NCBI RefSeq assembly: GCF_003050935.1
Contig: NZ_QAOX01000004.1
Span: forward strand, 248,001-312,000
Source: Luteibacter sp. OK325
Lineage (GTDB): Bacteria; Pseudomonadota; Gammaproteobacteria; Xanthomonadales; Rhodanobacteraceae
Length of the DNA: 64,000 nucleotides
Direction of reading: 5' to 3'
Part shown: in pieces, positions 46,998 to 56,952 of the stretch
Layout: each line of letters begins with the position of its first letter
How positions within the stretch are numbered: position 1 is the stretch's first letter
Program-made: the position numbers and the translations under genes
Notes under the pieces: generated by a model
What the model saw: the letters and a program-made list of their open reading frames with translations, nothing else
The model's database searches: none
Told to the model about the DNA's origin: nothing

Positions 46998-48625
46998 GTG
47001 CGCCGCAACGTTCCGTTCTATCCCTTAAGCGCGGCGAAGGCCGTCCCGACGATGGTGCCGTGCTCGAAGAGCGCCTGCACAAGGTCCTGGCCAACGCCGG
47101 CCTCGGCTCGCGCCGCATGCTCGAGCAGCGCATCCAGGCAGGCGAGGTCGAAGTCAACGGCACCGTCGCCACCATCGGCGCCAGCGTGCATGCCGGTGAT
47201 CGCGTGGTGCTCGACGGCAAGCAGTTCGTCGTCGCCACCGACAACCGCAACGACGCCGAGGTGATCGTCTACCACAAGCCGGAAGGCGTGGTGACCACCC
47301 GCGAAGACACCGAAGGCCGTCCCACCGTGTTCGAACAGCTGCCGCGCCTGAAGGGTGCGCGCTGGGTCGCCGTGGGTCGCCTGGATATCAACACCACCGG
47401 CCTGCTCCTGCTCACCACCGATGGCGAACTCGCCAACGCGCTGATGCATCCGAAGAGCGGCCTCGAACGCGAATACCTCTGCCGCGTCCACGGCGAAGTG
47501 CCCGACGAAACCATCGAACGCCTCAAGGCCGGTGTCGAACTCGAAGACGGCCCCGCCCGCTTCGACGAGATCGCCACCATCAGCCGCGGCGGCAGCCACA
47601 GCTGGTTCCGCGTCACCATTCGCGAGGGCCGCAATCGCGAAGTCCGTCGCCTGTGGGACTCGCAGGGCTTCCTGGTCAGCCGCCTCAAGCGCATTCGCTA
47701 TGGCACCGTGGAACTGCCGCGCGCCCTGCGCCGCGGCGACAGCGACAACCTCGACGAAGCCGCGATCAAGGAGCTGCGCACGCGCGCAGGTCTCGGCGCC
47801 CCGGGCGCGGTACTCACCCTGAGTGCCGTCGTGCACCAGCGTCGCGCCCCGCGTCATGTGACCGAATACAAGCCGGACGGCCGTCCGGCGGGAGCCTGGA
47901 GTTCGGGTCGCCACGACGAAGCACGTGAGCTCACTGCCTTCGATCGCCTGCGTGACGACAACCCGCGTGGCGGCCGTGGTGGCGCCGGCGGTGGTCGTGG
48001 TCGCGCCGGTGGTGGTGGTGGTGGCCAGGGCGCTCCGCGTCGCGAAGTGAACGGCAACGTCGCCCGTCCCGAGCGGGGCGGTGGCGGCGCGGCCGGTGGC
48101 CAGCGCTCGCGTCGTGTCGCGCCGGGCCAGGAACTGCCGTCGCCACGCACCTGGTTTGCCGGCGACAGCCGCACCGGAGGCGGGAACGCAGCGGGCGGCG
48201 CACCGGGCAACCGTGGTCCGCGTCCAGCCGGCCGCAGCGGCGGCCCGGGTGCCGGCGGCGGCAATCGCGCGTCGGGCCAGGGTGGTCCGGGCCGGGCCGA
48301 AGGAAATCGCGGTCCTCGCACGGGCGGCGCGCCCGGTGGTGGCGGCAACCGCGCCCCGGGTGGCGGTGGCGGCTTCGGCGGCAACCGCGCAGCCGGTGGT
48401 GGCGGTGGCAACCGCGCAGCCGGTGGTGGCGGTGGCAACCGCGCCAGCGGTGGTGGCGCCAACGGCAACCGTAGCGGCGGCGGTGGCAATCGCGCGCCGG
48501 GCGGCGGCGGCGGCGGCGGTGCGCGTCCGGGCGGTCGTCCCGGTGGCCGTCCCGGCGGCGGTGGCGGTGGCGGTAATCGCAGCGGTGGCGGTGGCGGTGG
48601 CGGAAACCGCGGCGGCAACCGATAA
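46994..48625 (+). CDS. rluB: Ribosomal large subunit pseudouridine synthase B with Gly/Arg-rich tail
   Basis: A 543-residue enzyme. The N-terminal S4 domain (EERLHKVLANAGLGSRRMLE) and RluB/RsuA catalytic domain (GRLDINTTGLLLLTTDGELA with catalytic Asp) cover residues 1-290; this part modifies U2605 of 23S rRNA in E. coli. After about residue 300 the sequence changes to 240 residues of Gly, Arg, Asn and Ala with repeated motifs such as GGGGNRAAGG and NRASGG, a flexible RNA-binding-like tail. ATGA overlap with scpB. Longer than E. coli RluB by about 250 residues. The repetitive codons make it prone to slippage, so tail length may vary between strains. Confidence 0.94.
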   Translation: MSAPQRSVLSLKRGEGRPDDGAVLEERLHKVLANAGLGSRRMLEQRIQAGEVEVNGTVATIGASVHAGDRVVLDGKQFVVATDNRNDAEVIVYHKPEGVVTTREDTEGRPTVFEQLPRLKGARWVAVGRLDINTTGLLLLTTDGELANALMHPKSGLEREYLCRVHGEVPDETIERLKAGVELEDGPARFDEIATISRGGSHSWFRVTIREGRNREVRRLWDSQGFLVSRLKRIRYGTVELPRALRRGDSDNLDEAAIKELRTRAGLGAPGAVLTLSAVVHQRRAPRHVTEYKPDGRPAGAWSSGRHDEARELTAFDRLRDDNPRGGRGGAGGGRGRAGGGGGGQGAPRREVNGNVARPERGGGGAAGGQRSRRVAPGQELPSPRTWFAGDSRTGGGNAAGGAPGNRGPRPAGRSGGPGAGGGNRASGQGGPGRAEGNRGPRTGGAPGGGGNRAPGGGGGFGGNRAAGGGGGNRAAGGGGGNRASGGGANGNRSGGGGNRAPGGGGGGGARPGGRPGGRPGGGGGGGNRSGGGGGGGNRGGNR

Positions 48626-48632
48626 CAAAAAA

Positions 48633-48755
48633 TGTAGGAGTCGATTCATCGGCGAATGGGTGCTGGCCGCGCGCTTGCACCCTGCCCCGCTGGTCCGCTG
48701 CCCCGCTGGTCCGCTGCCCCGCTGCCGCGGGATCGCCGATGAATCGGCTCCTACT
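48633..48755. repeat. REP-like palindromes flanking a 16-base tandem repeat
   Basis: A direct type B unit (TGTAGGAGTCGATTCATCGG at 48633) and an inverted one ending ATCGGCTCCTACT (48731-48755) bracket two perfect copies of CCCCGCTGGTCCGCTG (48685-48716) and the start of a third. Ends of rluB and hisIE are convergent here. Confidence 0.85.
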
Positions 48756-48756
48756 C

Positions 48757-49365
48757 TTAGCCGCTTGTGTGCCGGGCGGCTAGCTTCCCGGCAACGGCAT
48801 CGAATCCGATGCCGCGCGCGCGCAGCACCACCATCAGATGAAAGACCAGATCGGCGGCCTCGCCGATCAGGGCATCGTCGTCTTCGGCGACCGCGGCAAG
48901 TGCCGCCTCGACACCCTCCTCTCCCACTTTCTGTGCCATGCGGCGAATGCCGCCTTCGAACAGCTTCGTCGTGTAGCTGCCGTCCGGGCGTTCGGCATAG
49001 CGGGAGGCGACCAGCGCATCGAGTTCGGCGAGAAAACCCATCGACGGCTTGACGTCATCACCGAAGCAGCTCGACGTACCGGTATGGCAGGTCGGTCCCG
49101 CCGGAACCGCACGCACGAGGAAGGTATCGGCGTCGCAGTCCAGGCGAATGTCGACCAGGGCGAGCGAATCGCCGGAGGTCTCGCCCTTCGTCCACAAGCG
49201 CTGCTTGCTGCGGCTGAAGAATGTCACCAGGCCGCTCGCGCGCGTCTTCGCCAGCGCGGCTTCGTCCATGTAGCCGAGCATCAGCACTTCGCCCGAGCGG
49301 GCATGCTGCACGATCGCCGGCAACAGGCCATCGCCCTTGGCGAAATCCGGAATCGCGTCGTTCAT
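48757..49365 (-). CDS. hisI: Phosphoribosyl-AMP cyclohydrolase / phosphoribosyl-ATP pyrophosphatase
   Basis: A 202-residue bifunctional HisIE enzyme catalysing the second and third steps of histidine synthesis. HisI domain: [53 protein letters not shown] (zinc ligands). HisE domain from about residue 115 ([36 protein letters not shown]). Last gene of the operon, overlapping hisF by four bases. Confidence 0.96.
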   Translation of the reverse strand: MNDAIPDFAKGDGLLPAIVQHARSGEVLMLGYMDEAALAKTRASGLVTFFSRSKQRLWTKGETSGDSLALVDIRLDCDADTFLVRAVPAGPTCHTGTSSCFGDDVKPSMGFLAELDALVASRYAERPDGSYTTKLFEGGIRRMAQKVGEEGVEAALAAVAEDDDALIGEAADLVFHLMVVLRARGIGFDAVAGKLAARHTSG

Positions 49366-50132
49366 AGCCTTACCTCGATACCCTGCGTGCGCAGTTCGCG
49401 CTTCAGCGCGGGAATGCCGATGTCACCGGTGTGGAAGACACTCGCGGCGAGCGCCGCGTCCACGTCGGCTTCGCGAAACACTTCGGCGAAATGCATCGGT
49501 GTGCCGGCGCCGCCGGAAGCCACCAGCGGCACGTGGCTGATCGCGCGCGCCGCCTTTAGTTGCTCGATGTCGTAGCCGCGACGCACGCCATCGGTGCCCA
49601 TGCAGTTCAGTACGATTTCACCTGCACCCAGCGCCTGCACTTCTTCGATCCATTCGAGCGTGCCTTTGCGCAGGGCTTTCGTGCGGGAAGGATCGCCGGT
49701 GTACTGGCGCACGCGCCACTCACCGTCGTCGTCGCGCAGGCTGTCGACGCCGACGACGACACACTGCACGCCGAAGGCATCGGCAATTTCACTGACGAGC
49801 GCCGGGCGCTCGAGGGCAGGCGAGTTGATCGAGATTTTGTCGGCGCCTGCATGCAGCACCTCGCGTGCATCGTCCACGCTGCGGATGCCGCCGGCCACGC
49901 AGAAGGGGATGTCGATCTCGCGTGCCACGCGCTCCACCCAGTCACGGTCCACGCGCCGCCCTTCCGGACTTGCCGTGATGTCGTAGAACACCAGCTCGTC
50001 GGCGCCCTCGTCGCGATAGCGAAGGGCCAGTTCGACAATCTCGCCGACGACGACGTGGTCGCGAAAGCGAACGCCCTTGACGACCTGCCCATCGCGGACA
50101 TCCAGGCAGGGAACGATACGACGGCTCAGCAT
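49362..50132 (-). CDS. hisF: Imidazole glycerol phosphate synthase cyclase subunit
   Basis: A 256-residue TIM barrel making IGP and AICAR with His[21 protein letters not shown] start (catalytic Asp11), [11 protein letters not shown] and [11 protein letters not shown]; ends GIEVRL. ATG at 50132 sets the start. Overlaps hisA by 7 bases. Confidence 0.97.
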   Translation of the reverse strand: MLSRRIVPCLDVRDGQVVKGVRFRDHVVVGEIVELALRYRDEGADELVFYDITASPEGRRVDRDWVERVAREIDIPFCVAGGIRSVDDAREVLHAGADKISINSPALERPALVSEIADAFGVQCVVVGVDSLRDDDGEWRVRQYTGDPSRTKALRKGTLEWIEEVQALGAGEIVLNCMGTDGVRRGYDIEQLKAARAISHVPLVASGGAGTPMHFAEVFREADVDAALAASVFHTGDIGIPALKRELRTQGIEVRL

Positions 50133-50878
50133 GTCGCGTTGGCCTTCTCGGCAGTGGCGATGGCTTCGGGCAAGGCAAACGCACCTTCGAGCAGCGAACG
50201 CCCGAGAATGATGCCGGCCACGCCTTGCAGGGAGAGATCGGTCACGTCGCTGAGGGACTTCACCCCGCCCGAGGCCTGGACATCCAGGCCGGGTGCCAAC
50301 GTTGCCAGGTGGCGATAAAGCGCAAGGTTGGGACCGCTCATGGTGCCGTCGCGGTCGATGTCGGTGCACAGCAGGTGGCGCGCACCGGCCGCTTCGTACC
50401 AGGGCACGAGATCGTCGAGCGTATGAAGTTCATCAGCCGTCCAACCCGCGCTGGGTAGCTTCCACAAGCCGTCGCGAAAACGGGTATCCAGGGCGAGCAC
50501 GACGCGGTCGCAGCCGTAGCGGCCGATCCACGCGGCAACCGCTTCCGGGTCGCGGATAGCCACGCTGCCGACGACGACGCGCTCCACACCTGCATCGAGA
50601 AGTCGGCGCACCCCTTCTTCGTCGCGAATACCGCCACCTGCCTGCACGCGAAGGCGACCGCTCGATGCGATGCCGGCGATGGTGGACAGGTTCTCAAAAT
50701 GGCCCGAACGCGCGCCATCGAGATCGACGACATGCAGCCATGTCGCACCTTCGTCGGCGTAGCGCGCGGCCAGCACCTCGGGCTCGAAAGCGAAGGTGGT
50801 CTGTTGCGCGTAATCGCCCTTGAACAGGCGGACGACCTTTCCTTCGCGCAGGTCGATGGCTGGGATCGGTAGGGTCAT
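50126..50878 (-). CDS. hisA: ProFAR isomerase
   Basis: A 250-residue TIM-barrel isomerase: [20 protein letters not shown] (catalytic Asp near residue 8) and [20 protein letters not shown] (second Asp). ATGA overlap with hisH and a 7-base overlap with hisF. Confidence 0.97.
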   Translation of the reverse strand: MTLPIPAIDLREGKVVRLFKGDYAQQTTFAFEPEVLAARYADEGATWLHVVDLDGARSGHFENLSTIAGIASSGRLRVQAGGGIRDEEGVRRLLDAGVERVVVGSVAIRDPEAVAAWIGRYGCDRVVLALDTRFRDGLWKLPSAGWTADELHTLDDLVPWYEAAGARHLLCTDIDRDGTMSGPNLALYRHLATLAPGLDVQASGGVKSLSDVTDLSLQGVAGIILGRSLLEGAFALPEAIATAEKANATC

Positions 50879-51465
50879 AAGGAAAGGAAATTCCGCAGGA
50901 GCTGCGCACCCACGCCGGCCGAGCGCTCGGGGTGGAACTGCATGCCCATGAAGTTACCGGAGGCGACCACGGCCGAGAACGCTTCACCGTGCTCGCTCGC
51001 GGCCAACGTGTAGTCGCCTGTAGGGACGGCGAAGCTGTGGACGAAGTACGCCGCGTCGCCCTGACGCAGCCCCGCGGTGAGGCGATGCGCGGTGGTCACC
51101 TCAAGCGTGTTCCAGCCCATGTGCGGCACGCGCAGGCCGGGCATGTCGACGAAACGTCGTACCATGGCCGGAATGACGCCCAGGCACTCGGTGTCGCTTT
51201 CTTCCGAGCGGTCGCACAGCAGTTGCATGCCCAGGCACACCCCAAGCACGGGTTGCTTCAGCTCACGCAGCACGTCGACCAACCCGGCCTCGCGCAGCAT
51301 CCGCATGCCGGGTGCGGCAGCACCGACGCCGGGAAGGATCACGTGGCTGGCCGCGCGAATGCGCGCCGCGTCCGACGTGAGTTCGGCATCGGTGCCCAGG
51401 CGCTGCAGCGCGTAGCGTACCGAACCGATATTGGTGCCGCCCGCATCGACGAGAACCACCTTCAT
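50875..51465 (-). CDS. hisH: Imidazole glycerol phosphate synthase glutamine amidotransferase subunit
   Basis: A 196-residue class I amidotransferase supplying ammonia to HisF. Catalytic Cys in PVLGVCLGMQLLCDRSEESD and His-Glu in MGMQFHPERSAGVG. ATG at 51465 overlaps the hisB stop by one base (TGATG). Confidence 0.96.
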   Translation of the reverse strand: MKVVLVDAGGTNIGSVRYALQRLGTDAELTSDAARIRAASHVILPGVGAAAPGMRMLREAGLVDVLRELKQPVLGVCLGMQLLCDRSEESDTECLGVIPAMVRRFVDMPGLRVPHMGWNTLEVTTAHRLTAGLRQGDAAYFVHSFAVPTGDYTLAASEHGEAFSAVVASGNFMGMQFHPERSAGVGAQLLRNFLSL

Positions 51466-52529
51466 CAGAGGCTTCCCTTGGTGCTCGGCAATTCGGCGCC
51501 CTCGCGGCGAATGGCCTGGCGCAGCGTACGGGCGACGACCTTGAAGCAACCCTCGACCATGTGATGGGCATTCTCACCGTGCACCGTGAGGTGCAGGTTG
51601 GCGCCCAGGGTTTCGCAAAGCGAGCGGAAGAAGTGCGGCACGAGTTCGGTCGGTACGTCACCCACACGGTCGCGGGGGAAATGGCCATCGAAGACGAAAT
51701 ACGGCCGTCCCGAGAGGTCCAGCTCGGCACGTGCCGCACTTTCGTCCATCGGCAGGGCAAAGCCGTAGCGGCCGATGCCACGCTTGTCGCCCAGCGCCTG
51801 GCGCAGCGCCTGGCCGAGGGCGAGCGCGGAGTCCTCAATGGTGTGGTGCTCGTCGATGTGAGTGTCGCCGTCGCAGGTGAGGCTCAGCGCAAAGCCGCCG
51901 TGCTTGCCGATCTGCTCCAGCATGTGATCGAAGAATCCCAAACCCGTATGCACGTTCGGCTCGGCTACGCGGTCGAGATCCACGGACACGCGAATCGACG
52001 TTTCCTTCGTCTTGCGCAGTACCTCGGCGGTGCGCGGCGCATCGAGCAACGCGTGCGCGACCTCGGTCCAGCTCGCGCCTTCGGCACCCACGCGGAATCC
52101 GCGTACGCCGAGGTTTGCGGCGAAAGCGAGGTCGGTCTCGCGATCGCCGATCATGGCGGACTGCGCGCGGCTCCAGCCATCGTCGGCCAGCCAGTGCCTT
52201 GCGAGACCTGTCGCCGGCTTGCGCGTGTCCCGGCTCTCATGCGCGAAACTGCGATCGATCAGCTGTTCGCGGAAGGTGATGCCCTGCGAGGCGAGGATGT
52301 TCAACAACAAGGCGTGCGGACCGTCGAACGATGCCTGCGGAAACGAAGGCGTGCCGAGGCCGTCCTGGTTGGAGACCATGACCAGTTCATAGCCTGCGGC
52401 CACGCAGCGCTGCAACGCGGCGATCACCCCCGGCATCAGGGCCAGCTTCTCGTAGCTGTCGATCTGCTGGTCGGCCGGTTCTTCGATGAGACAACCGTCG
52501 CGATCGACGAAGAGGATCTTCCGACTCAT
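51465..52529 (-). CDS. hisB: Bifunctional histidinol-phosphatase / imidazoleglycerol-phosphate dehydratase
   Basis: A 354-residue fusion. The N-terminal HAD phosphatase ([20 protein letters not shown], metal-binding Asp-x-Asp) covers residues 1-165; the IGPD domain follows with [20 protein letters not shown] and [16 protein letters not shown], holding the manganese-binding His residues. This fusion is characteristic of gammaproteobacteria and gives steps 6 and 8. Its start overlaps the hisC stop by four bases. Confidence 0.97.
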   Translation of the reverse strand: MSRKILFVDRDGCLIEEPADQQIDSYEKLALMPGVIAALQRCVAAGYELVMVSNQDGLGTPSFPQASFDGPHALLLNILASQGITFREQLIDRSFAHESRDTRKPATGLARHWLADDGWSRAQSAMIGDRETDLAFAANLGVRGFRVGAEGASWTEVAHALLDAPRTAEVLRKTKETSIRVSVDLDRVAEPNVHTGLGFFDHMLEQIGKHGGFALSLTCDGDTHIDEHHTIEDSALALGQALRQALGDKRGIGRYGFALPMDESAARAELDLSGRPYFVFDGHFPRDRVGDVPTELVPHFFRSLCETLGANLHLTVHGENAHHMVEGCFKVVARTLRQAIRREGAELPSTKGSL

Positions 52530-53590
52530 GCGGGCGCTCCCGCGCGCAGCACGGACAGCACGCGATCGTTCTCGTTGCCGGTGCCGATGGTAATGCGCAG
52601 CGCGTCTTCCAGTCCCGGATACTTCGATACGTCGCGAACCACCACGCCGGCGGCAAGCAGGCGACGGTAGGTGCCTGCGGCATCGTCGAAACGCACCGCA
52701 AGGAAGTTGGCATACGAAGGCATCACTTCCCTCACCCCGGGCAGCTCCCGCAGGGCGACGACCATGCGAGCGCGCTCGTTGAGGATCTCGTGCAGGTGGT
52801 GACGCTGCAGGCGGCGGCCTTCATACGAAAGCGCGCCCATGGCGGCATCCACGCACGGCGACGGCAACGGATACGGCGGAATGATCCGGCGAAGCAGGCC
52901 GATGACCTCGGCACGCGCGATGCAGGCACCGACGCGCGCGCCAGCTAGCGACCAGGCCTTGGACAGCGTGCGCAGTACCGCGACATTGTCGTAGGTGTCG
53001 ATCAGTGAAGCGGCGCTGTGAAGGCCGCTGAATTCCGCGTAAGCCTCGTCGATGACCAGCAGCGCACGCCCTTCGAGTGCCTTCGCGATGCGCTCGAGGT
53101 CGCTGCGATCGACCAGGTTGCCCGTGGGGTTGTTCGGCGTACAGACGAAGACGATCCGCGTGGCGGGTGTCACCGCGCCGAGCAAGGCGTCGATATCGAG
53201 CACCCCCTGGCGGCTGAGCGGCGACTCGATCACCGCCGCGCCCTGGATGCGCGCGCAGACCGCATACATGCCAAACGTCGGCGGCGATATGAGAACGGCA
53301 TCCTGGCCGGCGCGGCAGAAGGCGCGCACGAGAAGATCGATCGACTCGTCGCTTCCCCGCGTTACAAGGACGCGATCGGGCGTGCTGCCGTAAAGCTCGG
53401 CCAGCGTTTCCACCAGGGCGGGCGGCTGCGGATCGGGATAGCGGTTGAGTCCCTCCCCGCCCGGAATATTCGGCGGCCGCGACGCCTCGTTCGCGTTGAG
53501 CAGCACGGTGCCGCCCTGGGCCTCCATGCGGGCACTGGAGTACGGCGCGAGCGCGCGGATATCGGGGCGTGCAAGATCGAGGATGCTCAT
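52526..53590 (-). CDS. hisC: Histidinol-phosphate aminotransferase
   Basis: A 354-residue PLP enzyme. The Schiff-base lysine is in [36 protein letters not shown] and [11 protein letters not shown] are conserved. ATG at 53590 is defined by the four-base overlap with hisD; the long frame beyond has no family match. Distinct from the copy in the aromatic cluster at 26262. Confidence 0.97.
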   Translation of the reverse strand: MSILDLARPDIRALAPYSSARMEAQGGTVLLNANEASRPPNIPGGEGLNRYPDPQPPALVETLAELYGSTPDRVLVTRGSDESIDLLVRAFCRAGQDAVLISPPTFGMYAVCARIQGAAVIESPLSRQGVLDIDALLGAVTPATRIVFVCTPNNPTGNLVDRSDLERIAKALEGRALLVIDEAYAEFSGLHSAASLIDTYDNVAVLRTLSKAWSLAGARVGACIARAEVIGLLRRIIPPYPLPSPCVDAAMGALSYEGRRLQRHHLHEILNERARMVVALRELPGVREVMPSYANFLAVRFDDAAGTYRRLLAAGVVVRDVSKYPGLEDALRITIGTGNENDRVLSVLRAGAPA

Positions 53591-54894
53591 GCGGCGGCGT
53601 CCATGGCGGCCAGTCGCAAGGTGACGGCGCGGCGGTGGGCTTCGAGCTGCTCGGCTTCGGCAAGAATGGCCGCGCAGGGACCGATGTTGCGCAGGCCCTG
53701 CGCCGAAAGCTCCTGCACCGTGACCTGCTTCTGGAAACTGGCGACCGAGACGCCGCTGTAGCTGCGCGCATAGCCATAGGTAGGCAGCACGTGGTTGCTG
53801 CCGCTGCAGTAGTCGCCGACCGACTCCGGCGTCCATTCACCGAGGAAGACCGAACCGGCGGATGCCACGGCGTCGAGCAAGCCTCGTGGATTGGCTGTCT
53901 GGATGATGAGGTGTTCGGGGGCATAACGGTTGCTGACGTCGACCGCTTCGTCGAGATCGGCGACGAGGATCAGGCGGCTTTCGCTCAACGCTTTGGCTGC
54001 CACCTCGGCGCGCGGAAGTGCGCGGCGCTGTTGCTCGACCTCGGTTGCCACGCTATCGAGCTGCTGCGCCGAAGGGCTGACCAGGAGCACCTGCGAATCC
54101 GGACCGTGCTCGGCCTGCGACAGCAGATCGGCTGCGATGAACCGTGGATTCGCCTCGGCATCGGCGATAACGAGCACCTCGGAAGGGCCAGCCGGCATGT
54201 CGATCGCGGCACCCGCCGGATCGCCAGCGACCTGCAGCTTGGCTTCGGTGACCCAGGCATTGCCTGGGCCAAAGATCTTGTCGCAGCGTGGGACGGAAGC
54301 GGTGCCATAGGCCATCGCGGCAATCGCCTGAGCACCGCCGAGCTTGAAGACACGGTGCACGCCGGTGGCCTTCGCCGCGAACAGGACGGCGTCGTCGCAA
54401 CGGCCGTTGGCCTGTACCGGGGTGCAAAGCACCACCTCGCGGCAGCCGGCGATGGCCGCGGGGACGCCGAGCATGATCGCGGTCGAGGGCAACGGCGCGC
54501 CGCCGGCAGGTACATAGAGACCGACGCGGCCGATCGGCCGCAGCACGCGCTCGACGGTGACACCGGGCGCTGTCTCGACACTCACCGGTGTCGGCGCGGC
54601 GGCGCGATGAAAGCGTTCGATACGGGCCGCCGCTTCGAGGACGGCGGCTTTGAGTTCGAGCGGCAGGCGTGCTTCGGCGGCCGTGAATTCCGCTTCCGTC
54701 ACCGCCAGGGCGTCGAGTGCACTGCCGTCGTAGCGAGTTGTAAGTTCGATGAGGGCGACATCGCCGCGGCTGCGCACGTCCGCGACGATCGATGCGACGC
54801 CTTCGCGCAAGCTGCTTGCCCGCGATTGGGTCGGTCGTGCGAGCGCCGCGTCGCGACCGGCCTCGTCGAGGCTTTTCCAGTCGATTCGTTTCAT
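53587..54894 (-). CDS. hisD: Histidinol dehydrogenase
   Basis: A 435-residue zinc enzyme for the last two steps. [70 protein letters not shown] [14 protein letters not shown] and [20 protein letters not shown] (Asp and His ligands) are family landmarks. Overlaps hisG by four bases. Confidence 0.97.
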   Translation of the reverse strand: MKRIDWKSLDEAGRDAALARPTQSRASSLREGVASIVADVRSRGDVALIELTTRYDGSALDALAVTEAEFTAAEARLPLELKAAVLEAAARIERFHRAAAPTPVSVETAPGVTVERVLRPIGRVGLYVPAGGAPLPSTAIMLGVPAAIAGCREVVLCTPVQANGRCDDAVLFAAKATGVHRVFKLGGAQAIAAMAYGTASVPRCDKIFGPGNAWVTEAKLQVAGDPAGAAIDMPAGPSEVLVIADAEANPRFIAADLLSQAEHGPDSQVLLVSPSAQQLDSVATEVEQQRRALPRAEVAAKALSESRLILVADLDEAVDVSNRYAPEHLIIQTANPRGLLDAVASAGSVFLGEWTPESVGDYCSGSNHVLPTYGYARSYSGVSVASFQKQVTVQELSAQGLRNIGPCAAILAEAEQLEAHRRAVTLRLAAMDAAA

Positions 54895-55784
54895 GCCAGC
54901 ATCTTCTCCACCGGCAACACCAGCATGTCGCGGGCACCGGCGCGTTTCATGTCTTCGAGCTGGCGCCAGCTCACCGAGCCGGCACACAGGGCCTGCAGCA
55001 CGACCTGGTCAGGGGAACCATCCACCGGGGTAAGCGTAGGCACAGGCAGCCCCGGCAGCAGACGCGTGATCGCCGCGAGTGCGTCGCGCGGCGCCTGCAT
55101 GAGGATCAGCCGTGAGTCACGCACCTGGATGACGCCGTCGAGGCGACGCAGGAGCAGTTCGGCGATCTCGCCACGCTCGTCCAGCGGGAGTTCGCGGCGA
55201 CCGGCCAGCACCGCTTCGCTCTCGACCACGACAACCGCTTCGCGCAACTGGTTGGCGACGAGGGTCGCGCCGCTGGAGACCAGGTCGCAGATCGCGTCGG
55301 CCGTGCCAAGACGAGGCGCGATTTCGACCGAACCGGCGAGCATGACCACCTTCGCGTCGACGCCGTTACTCCTCAGCCATTCGCCGAGGAGACCGGGGTA
55401 CGACGTGGCGATGCGCTGACCGTGAAGCTGCGCCGGACCGTCGTAGGCGTCTTCCTGGGGCACCGCGATGGACAGGCGGCAGTGACCGAAGCCGAGCGGA
55501 CGCAGCTCGTCCATGCCGTCGCCCGTCTCCGGATTGGAGAGCTGGAACTCGCGCAGCACGTTGCGGCCAACGATGCCGAGGTCACAGACGCCTTCGGCGA
55601 TCAATCCCGGGATATCGTCGTCGCGAACCAGCAGGAGGTCCACCGGCTCGCCCTCGCCGAAGCAAAACAGCTTGTCGCGGCTCTGGCGAAATTTCAGGCC
55701 GCAGCGCGCGAGCAATTCCTGAGCCGGCTCCGTCAGCCGACCGGACTTCTGCATGGCGATGCGCAGGCGATCGCGCGGCTTCAT
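54891..55784 (-). CDS. hisG: ATP phosphoribosyltransferase, long form
   Basis: A 297-residue first enzyme of histidine synthesis, feedback-inhibited by histidine. [20 protein letters not shown] start and [24 protein letters not shown]. With its C-terminal ACT-like regulatory domain (residues about 225-297, [20 protein letters not shown]) it is the hexameric long form, not HisZ-dependent. Overlaps the regulator gene upstream by four bases. Confidence 0.97.
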   Translation of the reverse strand: MKPRDRLRIAMQKSGRLTEPAQELLARCGLKFRQSRDKLFCFGEGEPVDLLLVRDDDIPGLIAEGVCDLGIVGRNVLREFQLSNPETGDGMDELRPLGFGHCRLSIAVPQEDAYDGPAQLHGQRIATSYPGLLGEWLRSNGVDAKVVMLAGSVEIAPRLGTADAICDLVSSGATLVANQLREAVVVVESEAVLAGRRELPLDERGEIAELLLRRLDGVIQVRDSRLILMQAPRDALAAITRLLPGLPVPTLTPVDGSPDQVVLQALCAGSVSWRQLEDMKRAGARDMLVLPVEKMLA

Positions 55785-56098
55785 ACGGCACCTGCGGGGG
55801 CGCGGCGGGCCGCGGCAGCCATGTAACCGCCACTGCCCTGGTTGAGATAGCGCGCCACGCGGCCGATGGTGGTGATGCTTACCGAGGTGCGCTCGTGAAT
55901 CTCACGGTAGGACTTCCCTTCCAGCAGGTAAGGCACCACCCGCCAGCGGTCGACCATCACCTCGATCTCCGCCGGCGTGCAGAGATCATGCAGGAAGGCC
56001 CGCATCTCATCGACGCCTGAGAGCCCCAGGAGGGCCTCACAGAGACTGGTTTCGGCCGAGTCGGCCGGCATTTCGGGATCGAGCGTGCGACGCTTCAT
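55781..56098 (-). CDS. YerC/YecD-type TrpR-like regulator, probable histidine repressor
   Basis: A 105-residue protein of the TrpR superfamily: EALLGLSGVDEMRAFLHDLC, TPAEIEVMVDRWRVVPYLLE, GKSYREIHERTSVSITTIGR, VARYLNQG, where the middle is the helix-turn-helix. Regulators of this YerC group head his operons in several bacteria and are predicted to sense histidine. It overlaps hisG by four bases and is the first gene of the operon. A near-perfect 18-base palindrome lies 4-21 bases upstream of its start, arguing for autorepression. Confidence 0.85.
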   Translation of the reverse strand: MKRRTLDPEMPADSAETSLCEALLGLSGVDEMRAFLHDLCTPAEIEVMVDRWRVVPYLLEGKSYREIHERTSVSITTIGRVARYLNQGSGGYMAAAARRAPAGAV

Positions 56099-56101
56099 AG
56101 T

Positions 56102-56119
56102 GTACTAACGCGTTAATAC
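56102..56119. promoter_or_regulatory. Palindromic operator of the his operon
   Basis: GTACTAACG then CGTTAATAC is an 18-base palindrome with one mismatch, 3 bases upstream of the regulator start codon. Size and position suit a TrpR-type dimer. It lies between the his operon and the divergent response-regulator gene and might touch both. Confidence 0.7.
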
Positions 56120-56246
56120 GATAGTTCATCGTAACGCGGCAACTTCGGCGTGGCAAGCACCGACACGCAATTGCGCTTTTCTTCCATATACCCCGCCCGG
56201 GCCGGTCGACAAGATGGCGGCATTTCCACCGTCGCGAGCCCCTGCC

Positions 56247-56945
56247 ATGTCGAGCACCGTGATCATTGCCGACGATCATCCGGTCGTTGTCGCGGGCGTC
56301 GAGACCATCCTGAAGTCGCACCGCTACCAGGTGGTCGCGCGCGCCCACGATACCGACGCCCTCTTCGACGCCCTCGCGGATCACCCCTGCGACGTCGTCG
56401 TCACCGATTTCTCCATGCCCGAGGGAAGCCAGCCGGACGGCATGCCGATGATTCGCCGCATCCGCGCGCTCCGGCCGGACACCGGCATCGTCGTGCTCAC
56501 CATGCTGTCCAACCCGGCCATCCTGCGCACCCTGCTCGACATGGGCGTAGCGGCCATCTTCGACAAACGGACCAGCCTGCGCGATATCCCGGTAGCCGTG
56601 CACGCGGCGGATGTCGGCCGCACGTATCTCAGCCCGGCCATTCGCCGGCTGTTCCACCAGACGGATTGCGCTCACAGCGCCGACGAACTCGCCACACGGC
56701 TCTCACCGCGCGAAGTGGAGGTCCTGCGCGCCTACGCCCAGGGCTATGGACTGGTGGACATCGCCGCCTCGATGGGGCGCAGCCTGAAGACAATCAGCCG
56801 GCAGAAGCGCTCGGCCATGGTCAAGCTGGGCCTCGTCAACGACGCCCAGCTTTACCAGTATCTGGCCGGCATACGGGCCGGCACGCTCGACGACTGGTCG
56901 CCTGCCATCGAGGCGGCGGCCAGTCTGCGCTTCTTCGCGCTCTAG
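56247..56945 (+). CDS. Response regulator with LuxR-type helix-turn-helix
   Basis: A 232-residue RcsB/NarL-like regulator. The receiver (VIIADDHPVVVAGVETILKS, acidic pocket Asp-Asp; VVVTDFSMPEG with the phosphorylated Asp; LTMLSN and Lys in IFDKRTS) is complete. The C-terminal LuxR domain is LSPREVEVLRAYAQGYGLVD then IAASMGRSLKTISRQKRSAM. ATG at 56247 is used. Divergent from the his operon. No sensor kinase lies beside it, so its partner is unknown. Confidence 0.9.
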   Translation: MSSTVIIADDHPVVVAGVETILKSHRYQVVARAHDTDALFDALADHPCDVVVTDFSMPEGSQPDGMPMIRRIRALRPDTGIVVLTMLSNPAILRTLLDMGVAAIFDKRTSLRDIPVAVHAADVGRTYLSPAIRRLFHQTDCAHSADELATRLSPREVEVLRAYAQGYGLVDIAASMGRSLKTISRQKRSAMVKLGLVNDAQLYQYLAGIRAGTLDDWSPAIEAAASLRFFAL

Positions 56946-56952
56946 CGCCTGC

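Noticed and set aside
47018-48649. A 543-codon frame antisense to rluB
   Set aside because: Its Ala/Thr/Arg repeats arise from the Gly-rich tail read backwards, and the catalytic core lies on the plus strand.
56120-56246. his leader peptide attenuator
   Set aside because: No run of His codons or terminator-antiterminator pair is visible upstream of the operon.
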